64,000 nucleotides of DNA from Oscillibacter sp. 1-3. Lineage in GTDB: Bacteria > Bacillota > Clostridia > Oscillospirales > Oscillospiraceae. The notes below the pieces were generated by a model that was not told the DNA's origin, did not search any database, and was given only the letters and a program-made list of their open reading frames with translations. The stretch is taken from contig NZ_KE159708.1 of NCBI RefSeq assembly GCF_000403435.2, positions 363,295 through 427,294 of the forward strand, written 5' to 3'. Below are positions 8,855-16,003 of this stretch, piece by piece (position 1 is the stretch's first letter; each line of letters begins with the position of its first letter). Both the position numbers and the translations under genes were made by a program.

Positions 8855-8905
8855 GCAGCCCTATTTGAAAAATATCAATGGCGGATATTTTTCAAATAGG
8901 GCTGC
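8855..8905. repeat. Perfect hairpin, 22-bp stem, 7-nt loop
   Basis: Arms 8855-8876 and 8884-8905 are exact complements; the inner part reads TTTGAAAAATATC and the loop is AATGGCG. The inner sequence is related to 43248-43292 on the opposite strand, which also combines TTTGAAAAAT, CAATGGCG and GATATTTT, so this appears to be a copy of a dispersed element. Confidence 0.85.
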
Positions 8906-9016
8906 GCAAAATTTTTGAAATATACAAAGTATTCCTGCAAATTTTTGCCCTGCCCAACGAAGAGATCTCGCCGCTGAACATTCCGGCGTTTATCAAACAA
9001 GGCCGAAATAATTTGC

Positions 9017-9052
9017 AAAAAAAGCGCCGGCATGGCGCCTTGCCATGCCGGC
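9017..9052 (-). terminator. Terminator of the flagellar operon
   Basis: An 11-bp stem GCCGGCATGGC / GCCATGCCGGC (9026-9036 with 9042-9052), followed on the minus strand by a seven-T run (complement of 9017-9023). It lies immediately after the stop of the yjfB-like gene. Confidence 0.9.
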
Positions 9053-9065
9053 TGGTGGATCGCTC

Positions 9066-9242
9066 TCATGCGTAGGTGTCAATGTACTGACCCATGGCGG
9101 GGGCGTCCGGGAGCATATTCAGCAGTTCCTGGGCGGCCATCTCCATGGTGTCCATAGCCTTCCGCTCCAGAGCCGTGGAGTACTGAACGGAGAATTGAGC
9201 TGCGCTCATACTCATGGCGGCGCTGGCGATTGAGTCCATCAT
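9066..9242 (-). CDS. YjfB-family putative motility protein
   Basis: A 58-residue protein beginning MMDSIASAAMSMSAAQ, with QYSTALERKAMDTMEMAAQE in the middle and ending at TGA just before the operon terminator. The pattern (short polar N-terminus, a helix with K-x-x-MD-x-x-x-x-A, then L-L-x-M-L-P) matches the YjfB-family putative motility proteins. Two consecutive ATG codons (9242, 9239) are available; AGGAAGG lies upstream at a rather long spacing. As the last gene of a sigma-28-driven flagellar operon, a role in motility is supported by context. The molecular function of the family is not known to me. Confidence 0.8.
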   Translation of the reverse strand: MMDSIASAAMSMSAAQFSVQYSTALERKAMDTMEMAAQELLNMLPDAPAMGQYIDTYA

Positions 9243-9246
9243 GGTT

Positions 9247-9525
9247 TCACACTTCCTTCCTGGGTGTTTTCGCAGCCGGGGGAGTTTGGCGGGAGTGCTC
9301 CGGACTGCCGCCGAAGAGATCCAGCAGTTCCACAGGGGCGGTCTCGCCTGCGGCGGAATCCCGGTTGGCGGCTGTGGCGTCTACCAGCTCGCTGCGCAGG
9401 ATGGGCACATCCTGCGGGGCGGAGATGGCCAGACGAACGCGTCCGCCGTCCACGGAGACCACCGTAATCGATATATCCTCACCGATGACCAGAGACTCAC
9501 CGGGCTTGCGCTGTAAGATCAGCAC
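9247..9525 (-). CDS. csrA: Carbon storage/flagellar translational regulator CsrA
   Basis: 92 residues from a GTG start preceded by AGGAGG at a 7-nt spacing. The N-terminal 45-60 residues are canonical: MLILQRKPGESLVIGEDI, then the strand pattern ISITVVSVDGGRVRLAISAP. CsrA dimers bind GGA-containing mRNA sites and block translation; in Gram-positives the flagellin mRNA is the classic target. The C-terminal extension (about 60-92, ending PPAAKTPRKEV) is longer than most CsrA proteins. The gene overlaps fliW by 7 bp, so the regulator and its antagonist are translationally coupled. Confidence 0.95.
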   Translation of the reverse strand: MLILQRKPGESLVIGEDISITVVSVDGGRVRLAISAPQDVPILRSELVDATAANRDSAAGETAPVELLDLFGGSPEHSRQTPPAAKTPRKEV

Positions 9526-9974
9526 GTGGCGGCCTCCTCCCTGGGGCCGAATTCGGCCAGGGGATGCCGCATACCGTAGTCCTCAATCTCCATAATGACC
9601 TGACGGGCTTCCCGGGTGCCGGGGTGGATGACCACCGGGCACTTCAAATTCACCGTGCTGGCGGAGACGGGGTGCTTTACTGCGCACATCACATAGAAGC
9701 ACAGTCCCTGTATATCCTCCACGCCGAAAAGCTGCAGTTCCGCCTTTCGGAGGGCGGGGACATATCCCGGGCAGAGAGAAAAGGGGTCCATCACCACAAA
9801 GGCCAGCGCGGGCGTGGCAGTGCTCTGGAGACACAGCAGATTCTCCCCGCTGCCCTCAAAGGGCAGCAGGAGGAAGCTGTGCTCGTCGTCAAAACCAAAG
9901 AGACCGGCGGGGAAGGTGATGGTCTCGGAGGGCTCGTAATCGATCTCTCCGAAATACTTTGTCTGGAGCTTCAA
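9519..9974 (-). CDS. fliW: Flagellar assembly factor FliW (CsrA antagonist)
   Basis: FliW binds either flagellin or CsrA and so links filament assembly to flagellin translation. The sequence KLQTKYFGEIDYE at the start, ITFPAGLFGFDD, and the C-terminal VIHPGTREARQVI are family-typical. I place the start at TTG 9974 because an AGGAGG lies 7 nt upstream and because family members begin M-K-x-x-T-K-Y-F-G; an ATG six codons earlier would place that Shine-Dalgarno inside the gene. 151 residues. Downstream csrA overlaps by 7 bp. Confidence 0.93.
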   Translation of the reverse strand: MKLQTKYFGEIDYEPSETITFPAGLFGFDDEHSFLLLPFEGSGENLLCLQSTATPALAFVVMDPFSLCPGYVPALRKAELQLFGVEDIQGLCFYVMCAVKHPVSASTVNLKCPVVIHPGTREARQVIMEIEDYGMRHPLAEFGPREEAATC

Positions 9975-9988
9975 TAGGGAACCTCCTG

Positions 9989-10600
9989 TCATGCCTGTAC
10001 GTCAATGGGCTCGTAATTGGGATCGGCAGAGGGAGGGACATACAGCGGTCCGCCGATGTATTTGATGATGACCTCAGGCTGCTGCTTGACGGTGATCTCG
10101 ATGTCGCCGGGCACGAACTCGAACTGGGTCTGGTTGAGACGCCAGTCGAAATTCAGCTTATCCATCTCAAAGCGGATGTTCAGCTCCGCGGGGTCCCAGC
10201 TGATCTCCGGACCGGTGGTGGGGATGAAATCCAGCCCCGGCTGCGTGTTGATGTCGGGGCTCAGGGCAGTAAAGGAGAACTGCGCCAGAGGATCGCCGCC
10301 ACCCACCTTTGCCTTGAGCAGCAGCTCTCCCTGCTGGGCATAGGTGGCCGTGGCCTCATAGGCAGCCTGCTTGCCCTTTTCGGCGCTCTGCTCGATCTTC
10401 TGGGCCGCGGTGGGAGTGATGGAGCTTTGCATTTCAAAGGTGTCGATATTCAGCCGGATGGGGCGGCTCTTGATGCTCAGACCGCCTTTGTCCCGAGAGA
10501 TTTCCAAGTCCGCCGAGGCATTCGCGTATTCCAGCCTGGCGTGGGAGGTCCTCATCTCGATTTCAATAGGGACGCTTGTGATTTCAATGAGCTGGTTCAT
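9989..10600 (-). CDS. DUF6470 (YviE-like) flagellar-operon protein
   Basis: 203 residues, no signal peptide or membrane segment. The opening LIEITSVPIEIEMRTSHARL, the central Ala/Gln-rich helix and the C-terminal IKYIGGPLYVPPS are reminiscent of the YviE/DUF6470 proteins that sit between flgL and fliW in Bacillota flagellar operons, which is exactly its place here. Alternating hydrophobic residues suggest beta structure at both ends. Function is not established. It ends a few bases before the fliW start. Confidence 0.75.
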   Translation of the reverse strand: MNQLIEITSVPIEIEMRTSHARLEYANASADLEISRDKGGLSIKSRPIRLNIDTFEMQSSITPTAAQKIEQSAEKGKQAAYEATATYAQQGELLLKAKVGGGDPLAQFSFTALSPDINTQPGLDFIPTTGPEISWDPAELNIRFEMDKLNFDWRLNQTQFEFVPGDIEITVKQQPEVIIKYIGGPLYVPPSADPNYEPIDVQA

Positions 10601-10650
10601 AGATCATGCCAAACTCCTCTCTATTTCAAAATACAAAACTACAATATCAA

Positions 10651-12084
10651 TCAGGCAAAATTCATATAATCCATCAGGCTCTGGTTGAGGATGCTGTTGC
10701 CGACTTTCAGAGCAGTGTCATAGCAGTATTTGGCGAAAATAAAGTCAGAAATGGCTGCGGCCGGGTCCACATAGTCGATAGACTGGATCTGCTCATTGAT
10801 GGTATAGGCGTTGCTCTCCAGCTGCTTCTGGTTGTTTTGCAGGAACTGGGACTGAGTGGTCAGCTCGGTGTAGCGGTCCTTTATCCGGTAGGAGGATTCC
10901 TCGAAGGACTCCACCAGGGCGTTGAACCGGGCCTCGTCCTCGGTGGAGGCAAAGTCGCCGTTGTCCGGACTGCACCGCTGGAGAATGGTGCCGATCTCGT
11001 CGGTGATGGCGACGATGTTCTTGGGAATGTCGTTAAAGGTAAACGTCTGCGCGGGAATCGTCTCGCCGTTCTCATTCTTGCGCTCGGGCAGAGTGACCGT
11101 CCGCTCCTCCAAACCATAGCCGCCCAGGAAGTTCACCGCCTGGAGGGCGATGTTGTACACGCTGGAGGACTCCACCTTGCCGCCGTTCATGTCGTAGCCC
11201 AGGCCGATGTCCACGTACTTCTTCTCGCCCTTGGAGATATAGTCCAGCTTCTCCAGGTCGGAGGGGTCGTTGGAGGCCACGTTCACGCCCCGGTAGAAGA
11301 GGCTCCGGCCGGCGCTGAACTGGTCGTCGGTGGGTTCGCCGTTGCTGGTGAGGTATGGGGCGGTGACTTTCACGTCGTACTGGGGATTCTCCTGGGGAAC
11401 TGTGGCAGCCTGAGCCGCATCATTGGTTCCCGTGCCGTCGGGAAGCAGATACTGGCCATACGCGGGGTCAGCGGGATCAGTGACTGCCGCGTCATAATTG
11501 GGATTTAACTGAGCTACGATGTTGGCCTCGGCGGCGTCGTTGGTCCCTGTGCCGTCGGCCTTGAGGTATTTGAACGCCGCAATGCTGTCCGGCGCGTAGT
11601 CCGGATTTGTGGTGGGCTCCCAGGTCAGGGGTACGTTCAGCGCGTCCGCGCCGGCGAAGACGAAGTTGTCGCCGTAACGTCCGTTCATAAATTGCACCAG
11701 ATCGTTGGCGTGGGCGGTGATCGACTGGCCCAGGGCGTTGCGGCCGGAGGCGTCGGGGTCGTTCAGAGCCCGGAGAATGGCGAAATAGGCGGAGCCCTCG
11801 GCGTCGGGATCGGTGTCAATCACCTTTTCCACACTGGTCACAGAGCTGAATGCCACATCGTATTTCCGTACGGTGTCCTCGTTGAGGCTGTGCTGGGCGC
11901 TGGTGCGCAGATAGGCCCGGCGCAGGGTGAAGCTCTGGGCCGCCGTGGCGGGGTCCTCGGCGAAGGAGTTGAAGGCCCGGCCGGTCATTACAGTGGTGAT
12001 GGACTTGTTCAGGGTATAGGTGGAGCGCTGTAAGTTGTAACGGTATCCTCTCAGGGAGCCCGTGACTGTCATGCGAGGAATCAT
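10651..12084 (-). CDS. flgL: Flagellar hook-filament junction protein FlgL (HAP3) with repeat insertion
   Basis: 477 residues versus about 300 in typical FlgL. The ATG follows AAGGAGGG at a 7-nt spacing. The N-terminal D0/D1 helices (YNLQRSTYTLNKSITTVMTG, about 16-35) and C-terminal helix (about 400-477) pack against flagellin-type neighbours. Between them, residues about 155-260 are an insertion containing two copies of a module Y-L-x-x-D-G-T-G-T-N-D-A-A-x-A followed by N-P-x-Y-D, plus a decayed third. The same module occurs in the FlgK encoded next to it. FlgL joins FlgK to the filament; the insertion should lie on the outer surface. Confidence 0.92.
   Translation of the reverse strand: MIPRMTVTGSLRGYRYNLQRSTYTLNKSITTVMTGRAFNSFAEDPATAAQSFTLRRAYLRTSAQHSLNEDTVRKYDVAFSSVTSVEKVIDTDPDAEGSAYFAILRALNDPDASGRNALGQSITAHANDLVQFMNGRYGDNFVFAGADALNVPLTWEPTTNPDYAPDSIAAFKYLKADGTGTNDAAEANIVAQLNPNYDAAVTDPADPAYGQYLLPDGTGTNDAAQAATVPQENPQYDVKVTAPYLTSNGEPTDDQFSAGRSLFYRGVNVASNDPSDLEKLDYISKGEKKYVDIGLGYDMNGGKVESSSVYNIALQAVNFLGGYGLEERTVTLPERKNENGETIPAQTFTFNDIPKNIVAITDEIGTILQRCSPDNGDFASTEDEARFNALVESFEESSYRIKDRYTELTTQSQFLQNNQKQLESNAYTINEQIQSIDYVDPAAAISDFIFAKYCYDTALKVGNSILNQSLMDYMNFA
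11356..11571 (-). repeat. GTGTND repeat modules inside flgL
   Basis: Two tandem modules of about 35-39 residues (residues 172-210 and 211-243 of FlgL), each starting with an aromatic-Leu pair, then DGTGTNDAA, then NPNYD or NPQYD. The two copies differ at many positions, so they are old or diversified rather than recent duplications. Confidence 0.8.
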
Positions 12085-12105
12085 GGCTATTCCCTCCTTC
12101 TAAGA

Positions 12106-14931
12106 TCAGGTCGTCAGACCGGTGTTGTTGATGAGCTTATCCAGCACGGAGTCGATGGTGGTCATCAGCCGGCAGGCGGCGTTATAGGCCTTTGCGTACA
12201 TCGTCAGGTTCATGGCCTCGTCGTTGAAGTCCACACCGGAGACGGAGTCCCGGCTGGTGTCGATGCTCACCTGAGAATTGTAGGCATTGTCCAGGCTTTT
12301 GGCGGCGATCATCGTGTCGTTGCCCAGAACGGTGCCCATGTTGAGCCACATATCCTCCAGCTTGCCGGTGAACATGGCCTCGTGGCGGACGTTCTCCACG
12401 CCGTCATAGGGCACGGTGTCAGGGTGGAACTCCAGGCTCTTATAGCCCAGGCTGATGAAGTTTTGGACGATATTGTCGCTGTCCGAGGAGGCGGGCTCCG
12501 TGAAGCCTGTGGGACAGATAAAGGAGTTGACGATCAGGGGTCCGGAGGCCCAGTCCAGGGAGATGGAGATATTGCCGGCGGTGATGGGCGGGTCGTCGTC
12601 GTTGGTGTCGCCGTTGTTGCTGAACAGGTTCCCGCCCCGGAAGGTGCCGGCGGTGATCTCCACAGAATTTCCGTCGGCGTCCTTGTATTCGGTGCCGTCC
12701 AGATTTTTGACGGTTTGGGTACTGTTCAGATAGGCGATCACGTCCGGTTCGCCATCGTCGTTGACATAGCCGTTGTCACTGAGCCACTGCTTGGTCACGT
12801 CGGGGACCTTTGTCATGTCCCACTCCTTGGGGCCCAGCATGTCGGAGGTTTTCAGGGTGTAATCGCCCGGCAGGGTGATGGCCTGCGTCGTCATGCCGCC
12901 GGTCTTGCTGGTGCCGCCCGCGGGATCCCAGACCTGGGTGACAATCTCCCGGTTGGGGTTGGTGAGGTAGCCCTGGTTGGCCTTGTTCATCTCCGTGGCG
13001 AAGGTGTGGGCCAGCAGGTCCAGAGACTTCTGGTAGTAGGGGATGCCCCGCTTCTTGAGGGCGTTTTCGTCCACATTGTTCACGGTGTCCTGGCTGGAGA
13101 ACTCGCCGGCCTCCGTCAGCAGCTCCCGCTGGGACTGGAGCTTTCCGTACAGGTCGTTGTCGTCCAGCTTCACCTTGGAGGAGGGGACCTTCTCGTAGAC
13201 CTCCTTATAATAGGTGGGCGCGCCCCGGGCCTCGTCCAGATCGTTGGTGTAATCGGCGGCGGTAAGCGTAGCGGGGTCTTTGTCCTTGCTGGCATATTTG
13301 ATATACCGGTAGCCGGTGGTATCATTGGCGTCATAGGCGTTGTTCGCCTTGGGAATCCAGGCTTCGTTGTAATCGTTGGTGCCCTGATTGGTGGGCTGCA
13401 TGGTGGTCTGATCGACCTTGATATACCTGGAGTTTCCATCCTGGGGAGCGTTGGGGTCCCAGTCGTCATCGTTCGGAGATTTGCCGAAGTTGGGATTGTA
13501 CTGGTATACCTTGGCCGCCTGCTGGGGGTCGTTGGTGCCCGTGCCGCTGGCGGTGAGGTAGGGATAGGCGGTGGTGCTGCCCTTGTTCCACAGGGGGTTG
13601 CGGATGATCTCGTCGGACAGCTCCTTGATATAGGTGGTAATGGTGACCACATCGTCGGCGGGATTCACCGTGGCAGTGGCCTTGCCGCCGCTGGCGATGA
13701 AATCAGCCTCTGTGATCTCCGTTCTGGTGGGCTTGCCGATGGTGTAGAGAACGCGGCCGTTGCGGTCCGTCAGCTCGGAGACGGTGATGTTGAAATTGGG
13801 GTCGTGGGCGGCCTCCGTATAGGAGGCGGTGGCCGTCTTGCCGTCCGCCTTCATGTAGAGCAGACCGTCGTTTGCGCCGGTCGTGTCATAGTCGGCATTC
13901 TTTTTGGGAACCAGAGAGGCGTCCGCCTCGTTGTTGACGATGGTCATGGAGCCGTCGTCGTTGATCTTGACATAATTGCCGTTTTCATCCTTTGCCCGCA
14001 CCAGCTCGGCCCGGGCCTCGTTGTTGGTCAGCGTTCCGTCCGCCTCCACGTACTTGTAGGCCTTTTTGTTCAGCACGGCGTCAATGGAGAGCTGAGAGGA
14101 GTAAATGCCGTCAATCAGTACGGTTTCGTCGGTGTGGACGGAGGCGTCCGGGTTGGCGTCGTCCAGCTTGATGGTCAGCTTTTCAACCTCGGCGCCAACG
14201 CCCACCTTCTCCATGCTGTAGCTCACGTCGATCTTGATATATTCCGACAGCTCGTCGATCAGCAGGTTCCGCTCGTCCCGCATCTCCAGAGCGTCGTCGC
14301 CGAAGATGTCCGCCTGACGGATGTTCTCGTTCAGATTCCGGATGTTGGTGAGAAGGGTGTTCACCTTATCCACGTTTCTCTCGAACATCTGCACGGTGTT
14401 GTTGTACTGCTCCTCCAGACCCCGGCTGTAAGACTGCAGGAAGTTGGTCAGCGTCTGGCAGGCGGACTTCACCTGAACGTCGTATTCGTTGTGGCCTGTA
14501 TTGCCGTTCAGATTGCTCAGCGCCTTGAAAATCTCCCGGAACTGCGAGTGGATGATGCCGAATTCCTTGCCCTCGGAGGTCTCGCCGCCCTTGCCAACCT
14601 CGTCCAGAACGCCGGCAATGCGGTTCAGACCCTCCAGCAGGGCGTCCATGGCGCCCACTTCGGCGGTCTTAGAGCGGTACTGAATGTCCAGATAGGGGTC
14701 CCGCAGCTGAGACAGGCCGTAGCACAAAACGCCCTGGCCAACCTTCACGCCGGTGGTGGAGTAATAGCGGTCCGCGCCGGCGTTGTATAAGCTCTTCTGG
14801 TCCAGCCGCTGCCGGGTATAGCCCAGAGTGTTGACGTTGGAAATATTGTTGCCCGTAACCCTCAGGCCGGTCTGGGAGGCGTAAATCGCCAGACGGGCCT
14901 GCGTAAAAGAACCAAATGTACCGATACCCAT
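12106..14931 (-). CDS. flgK: Flagellar hook-associated protein FlgK (HAP1), enlarged
   Basis: 941 residues; typical FlgK has about 450-650. The start at 14931 gives MGIGTFGSFTQARLAIYASQ with GGAGG six bases upstream; a more upstream ATG in frame lacks a site. The N-terminal helix carries the flagellar rod/hook signature (LRVTGNNISNVNTLGYTRQR), followed by the long helical D1 region (to about 280). Residues about 292-580 are an enlarged variable domain made of degenerate GTGTND modules. The C-terminal helices end with YAKAYNAACRLMTTIDSVLD. FlgK forms the first hook-filament junction zone and is exported by the flagellar type III apparatus with FlgN as chaperone, encoded immediately upstream. 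Confidence 0.95.
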   Translation of the reverse strand: MGIGTFGSFTQARLAIYASQTGLRVTGNNISNVNTLGYTRQRLDQKSLYNAGADRYYSTTGVKVGQGVLCYGLSQLRDPYLDIQYRSKTAEVGAMDALLEGLNRIAGVLDEVGKGGETSEGKEFGIIHSQFREIFKALSNLNGNTGHNEYDVQVKSACQTLTNFLQSYSRGLEEQYNNTVQMFERNVDKVNTLLTNIRNLNENIRQADIFGDDALEMRDERNLLIDELSEYIKIDVSYSMEKVGVGAEVEKLTIKLDDANPDASVHTDETVLIDGIYSSQLSIDAVLNKKAYKYVEADGTLTNNEARAELVRAKDENGNYVKINDDGSMTIVNNEADASLVPKKNADYDTTGANDGLLYMKADGKTATASYTEAAHDPNFNITVSELTDRNGRVLYTIGKPTRTEITEADFIASGGKATATVNPADDVVTITTYIKELSDEIIRNPLWNKGSTTAYPYLTASGTGTNDPQQAAKVYQYNPNFGKSPNDDDWDPNAPQDGNSRYIKVDQTTMQPTNQGTNDYNEAWIPKANNAYDANDTTGYRYIKYASKDKDPATLTAADYTNDLDEARGAPTYYKEVYEKVPSSKVKLDDNDLYGKLQSQRELLTEAGEFSSQDTVNNVDENALKKRGIPYYQKSLDLLAHTFATEMNKANQGYLTNPNREIVTQVWDPAGGTSKTGGMTTQAITLPGDYTLKTSDMLGPKEWDMTKVPDVTKQWLSDNGYVNDDGEPDVIAYLNSTQTVKNLDGTEYKDADGNSVEITAGTFRGGNLFSNNGDTNDDDPPITAGNISISLDWASGPLIVNSFICPTGFTEPASSDSDNIVQNFISLGYKSLEFHPDTVPYDGVENVRHEAMFTGKLEDMWLNMGTVLGNDTMIAAKSLDNAYNSQVSIDTSRDSVSGVDFNDEAMNLTMYAKAYNAACRLMTTIDSVLDKLINNTGLTT
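13190..14058 (-). repeat. Degenerate GTGTND-type modules inside flgK
   Basis: Five or six modules of about 28-40 residues between FlgK residues 292 and 580. Recognisable starts are YVEADGTLTNNEARA, YMKADGKTATASYTEA, YLTASGTGTNDPQQAA and YIKVDQTTMQPTNQGTNDYN; most end with an N-P/A-x-Y/F-D/G motif. The copy at 13505-13570 is the closest to the FlgL modules. Confidence 0.75.
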
Positions 14932-14944
14932 AAATAACCTCCAT

Positions 14945-15017
14945 GCGCCCCTTGGCGCCAAGTTTGAGATGCGGCCCGGAGGGCCTCTAATGAAACGCCT
15001 GCGCAGCGCATCAGGCG
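14945..15017 (-). repeat. Three short hairpins at the flgN-flgK junction
   Basis: GCGCC/GGCGC (14945-14958), GGCCC/GGGCC with a 3-nt loop (14973-14985) and CGCCTG/CAGGCG (14996-15017, overlapping the flgN stop). They sit in the only sizeable gap of the operon, so they may adjust mRNA processing or the flgN:flgK expression ratio; this is inference. Confidence 0.5.
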
Positions 15018-15493
15018 CGGAAATCCGTCTTCATGCTGGGGGGAGTGTCCGGCGGCGGAGGCGGCACATAGCCGGGGCCGCCCTCCGGGGCGGGCGCGCC
15101 GCCCATCTCGGTGATGATGGCGTCGATCTCCCGCAGGTGCCGTTCCAGGACCAGCCTGGCGGCGTCCGCGTCCTTGCGGTAATTCTGGTACTGCTTCTGC
15201 AGAGCGGCCACGGCCTCCCTGGCCTGGCCCTGCATCTGCGGAGGGAACCGCTCCGGCAGGCGGGAGAGGGGGACATTGCCGCAGTTCAGCTGCTCCAGCA
15301 GCTTCTCCCGGGTCTGTTCCATGCCCCGGAAGGCCAGGGTCATGGCCTGCTCCTGCTTCATGATCTCGTCCAGGGCCATCAGGTCGTCGCCGTTGGCGGC
15401 GGCAACTTTTTTCTGCGCCAGGACGGAGAGCTGATCTAAACTCTCCCCCAGGGAGCGCAGCAGATTGAGATATGCCTGATATACGCCGTCCAT
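15011..15493 (-). CDS. flgN: FlgN-family export chaperone
   Basis: 160 residues, strongly helical (LNLLRSLGESLDQLSVLAQK; LDEIMKQEQAMTLAFRGMEQ) with the FlgN-like pattern of heptads and a Pro-rich, probably disordered C-terminal tail (YVPPPPPDTPPS). FlgN proteins hold FlgK and FlgL in the cytoplasm before export; flgK lies directly downstream. The start at 15493 is only three bases after the flgM stop, indicating translational coupling. Confidence 0.88.
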   Translation of the reverse strand: MDGVYQAYLNLLRSLGESLDQLSVLAQKKVAAANGDDLMALDEIMKQEQAMTLAFRGMEQTREKLLEQLNCGNVPLSRLPERFPPQMQGQAREAVAALQKQYQNYRKDADAARLVLERHLREIDAIITEMGGAPAPEGGPGYVPPPPPDTPPSMKTDFRA

Positions 15494-15496
15494 AGG

Positions 15497-15808
15497 TCAG
15501 GCCTCCGTCAAAAACAGCATCCGCCCGGCAATGGCTGTGGGATCAGGCGCATACTCTCCGGAGGACACCGACTGGCGCAGGGCCTGAATATCCCCGGTGG
15601 TGGTGGCGGTCCGGACCTCCTGGGACAGGCGGCTGACCAGCTGCATATGGAAGGCGCTCCGTCCCTCCGGCAGGGGGGAGAAGGTGGCGGAGTCATACTT
15701 GTGTCCCGCCGCAGACTGGGCGGAAGCGCCCCGCCGGGGCGTGGAATAATAGGCCTTGGAAGCGGCCACAGAGGAGACAGCGCCGGGACGACTGGAAGAA
15801 GTCAGCAC
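15497..15808 (-). CDS. flgM: FlgM-like anti-sigma-28 factor
   Basis: 103 residues from a GTG start. The N-terminal half is Ser/Ala/Arg-rich and probably disordered, as in FlgM. The C-terminal half, DIQALRQSVSSGEYAPDPTA followed by IAGRMLFL, matches the sigma-binding region of FlgM (L-x-x-x-I-x-x-G-x-Y-x-x-D-P-x-x-I-A-x-x-M). FlgM holds sigma-28 inactive until hook completion allows its export. The gene heads the operon and lies behind a sigma-28 promoter, consistent with feedback. The leader contains AAGGATGT, which serves as ribosome site and resembles a CsrA site. Confidence 0.85.
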   Translation of the reverse strand: MLTSSSRPGAVSSVAASKAYYSTPRRGASAQSAAGHKYDSATFSPLPEGRSAFHMQLVSRLSQEVRTATTTGDIQALRQSVSSGEYAPDPTAIAGRMLFLTEA

Positions 15809-15856
15809 AATATCTCACATCCTTTCTGTAAAGTCAATCTGAATCTCTTAATACTC

Positions 15857-15883
15857 ATATCGGCAATTGTGCCGAAAAGTTAA
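15857..15883 (-). promoter_or_regulatory. Sigma-28 (SigD/FliA-type) flagellar promoter
   Basis: Read on the minus strand: TTAA (15880-15883), a 15-nt spacer, GCCGATAT (15857-15864). The -10 is an exact match to the Bacillota sigma-D consensus and the spacing is ideal. It lies about 50 nt upstream of the flgM start and should drive the whole flgM-to-yjfB operon. Confidence 0.88.
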
Positions 15884-15927
15884 GAACGCGGAATAAAGAA
15901 CTTTTCGCGTCAAGGGCAGTTTTTGGT

Positions 15928-15963
15928 AAAAAAATACGGCGGAACCCAAGCGGGTTCCGCCGT
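15928..15963 (-). terminator. Terminator after cheB
   Basis: A perfect 12-bp stem ACGGCGGAACCC / GGGTTCCGCCGT with a 4-nt loop; the minus strand continues into a T-run (complement of 15928-15934). It separates the che operon from the flagellar operon promoter. Confidence 0.92.
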
Positions 15964-16003
15964 GGAGCATATTCCTTTTCGTGGTGTCCCGCCGCCGGGG
16001 AAG

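Larger units (their letters stand above)
8649..9065. other. 417-bp gene-free region with four inverted repeats
   Basis: Between the AAA+ gene and the yjfB-like gene (both minus strand) I see no credible coding frame. The stretch holds a 23-bp palindrome (8670-8692), two adjacent long hairpins (8811-8851 and 8855-8905), and the terminator of the upstream flagellar operon (9017-9052). The region is markedly richer in A+T than the flanking genes. A promoter for the AAA+ gene should lie in 8693-8800 but none matches consensus well. Confidence 0.7.

Noticed and set aside
8875..9069. Short minus-strand frame of 64 codons in the hairpin region
   Set aside because: It runs through the flagellar operon terminator and a hairpin arm, has no ribosome site and looks like chance.
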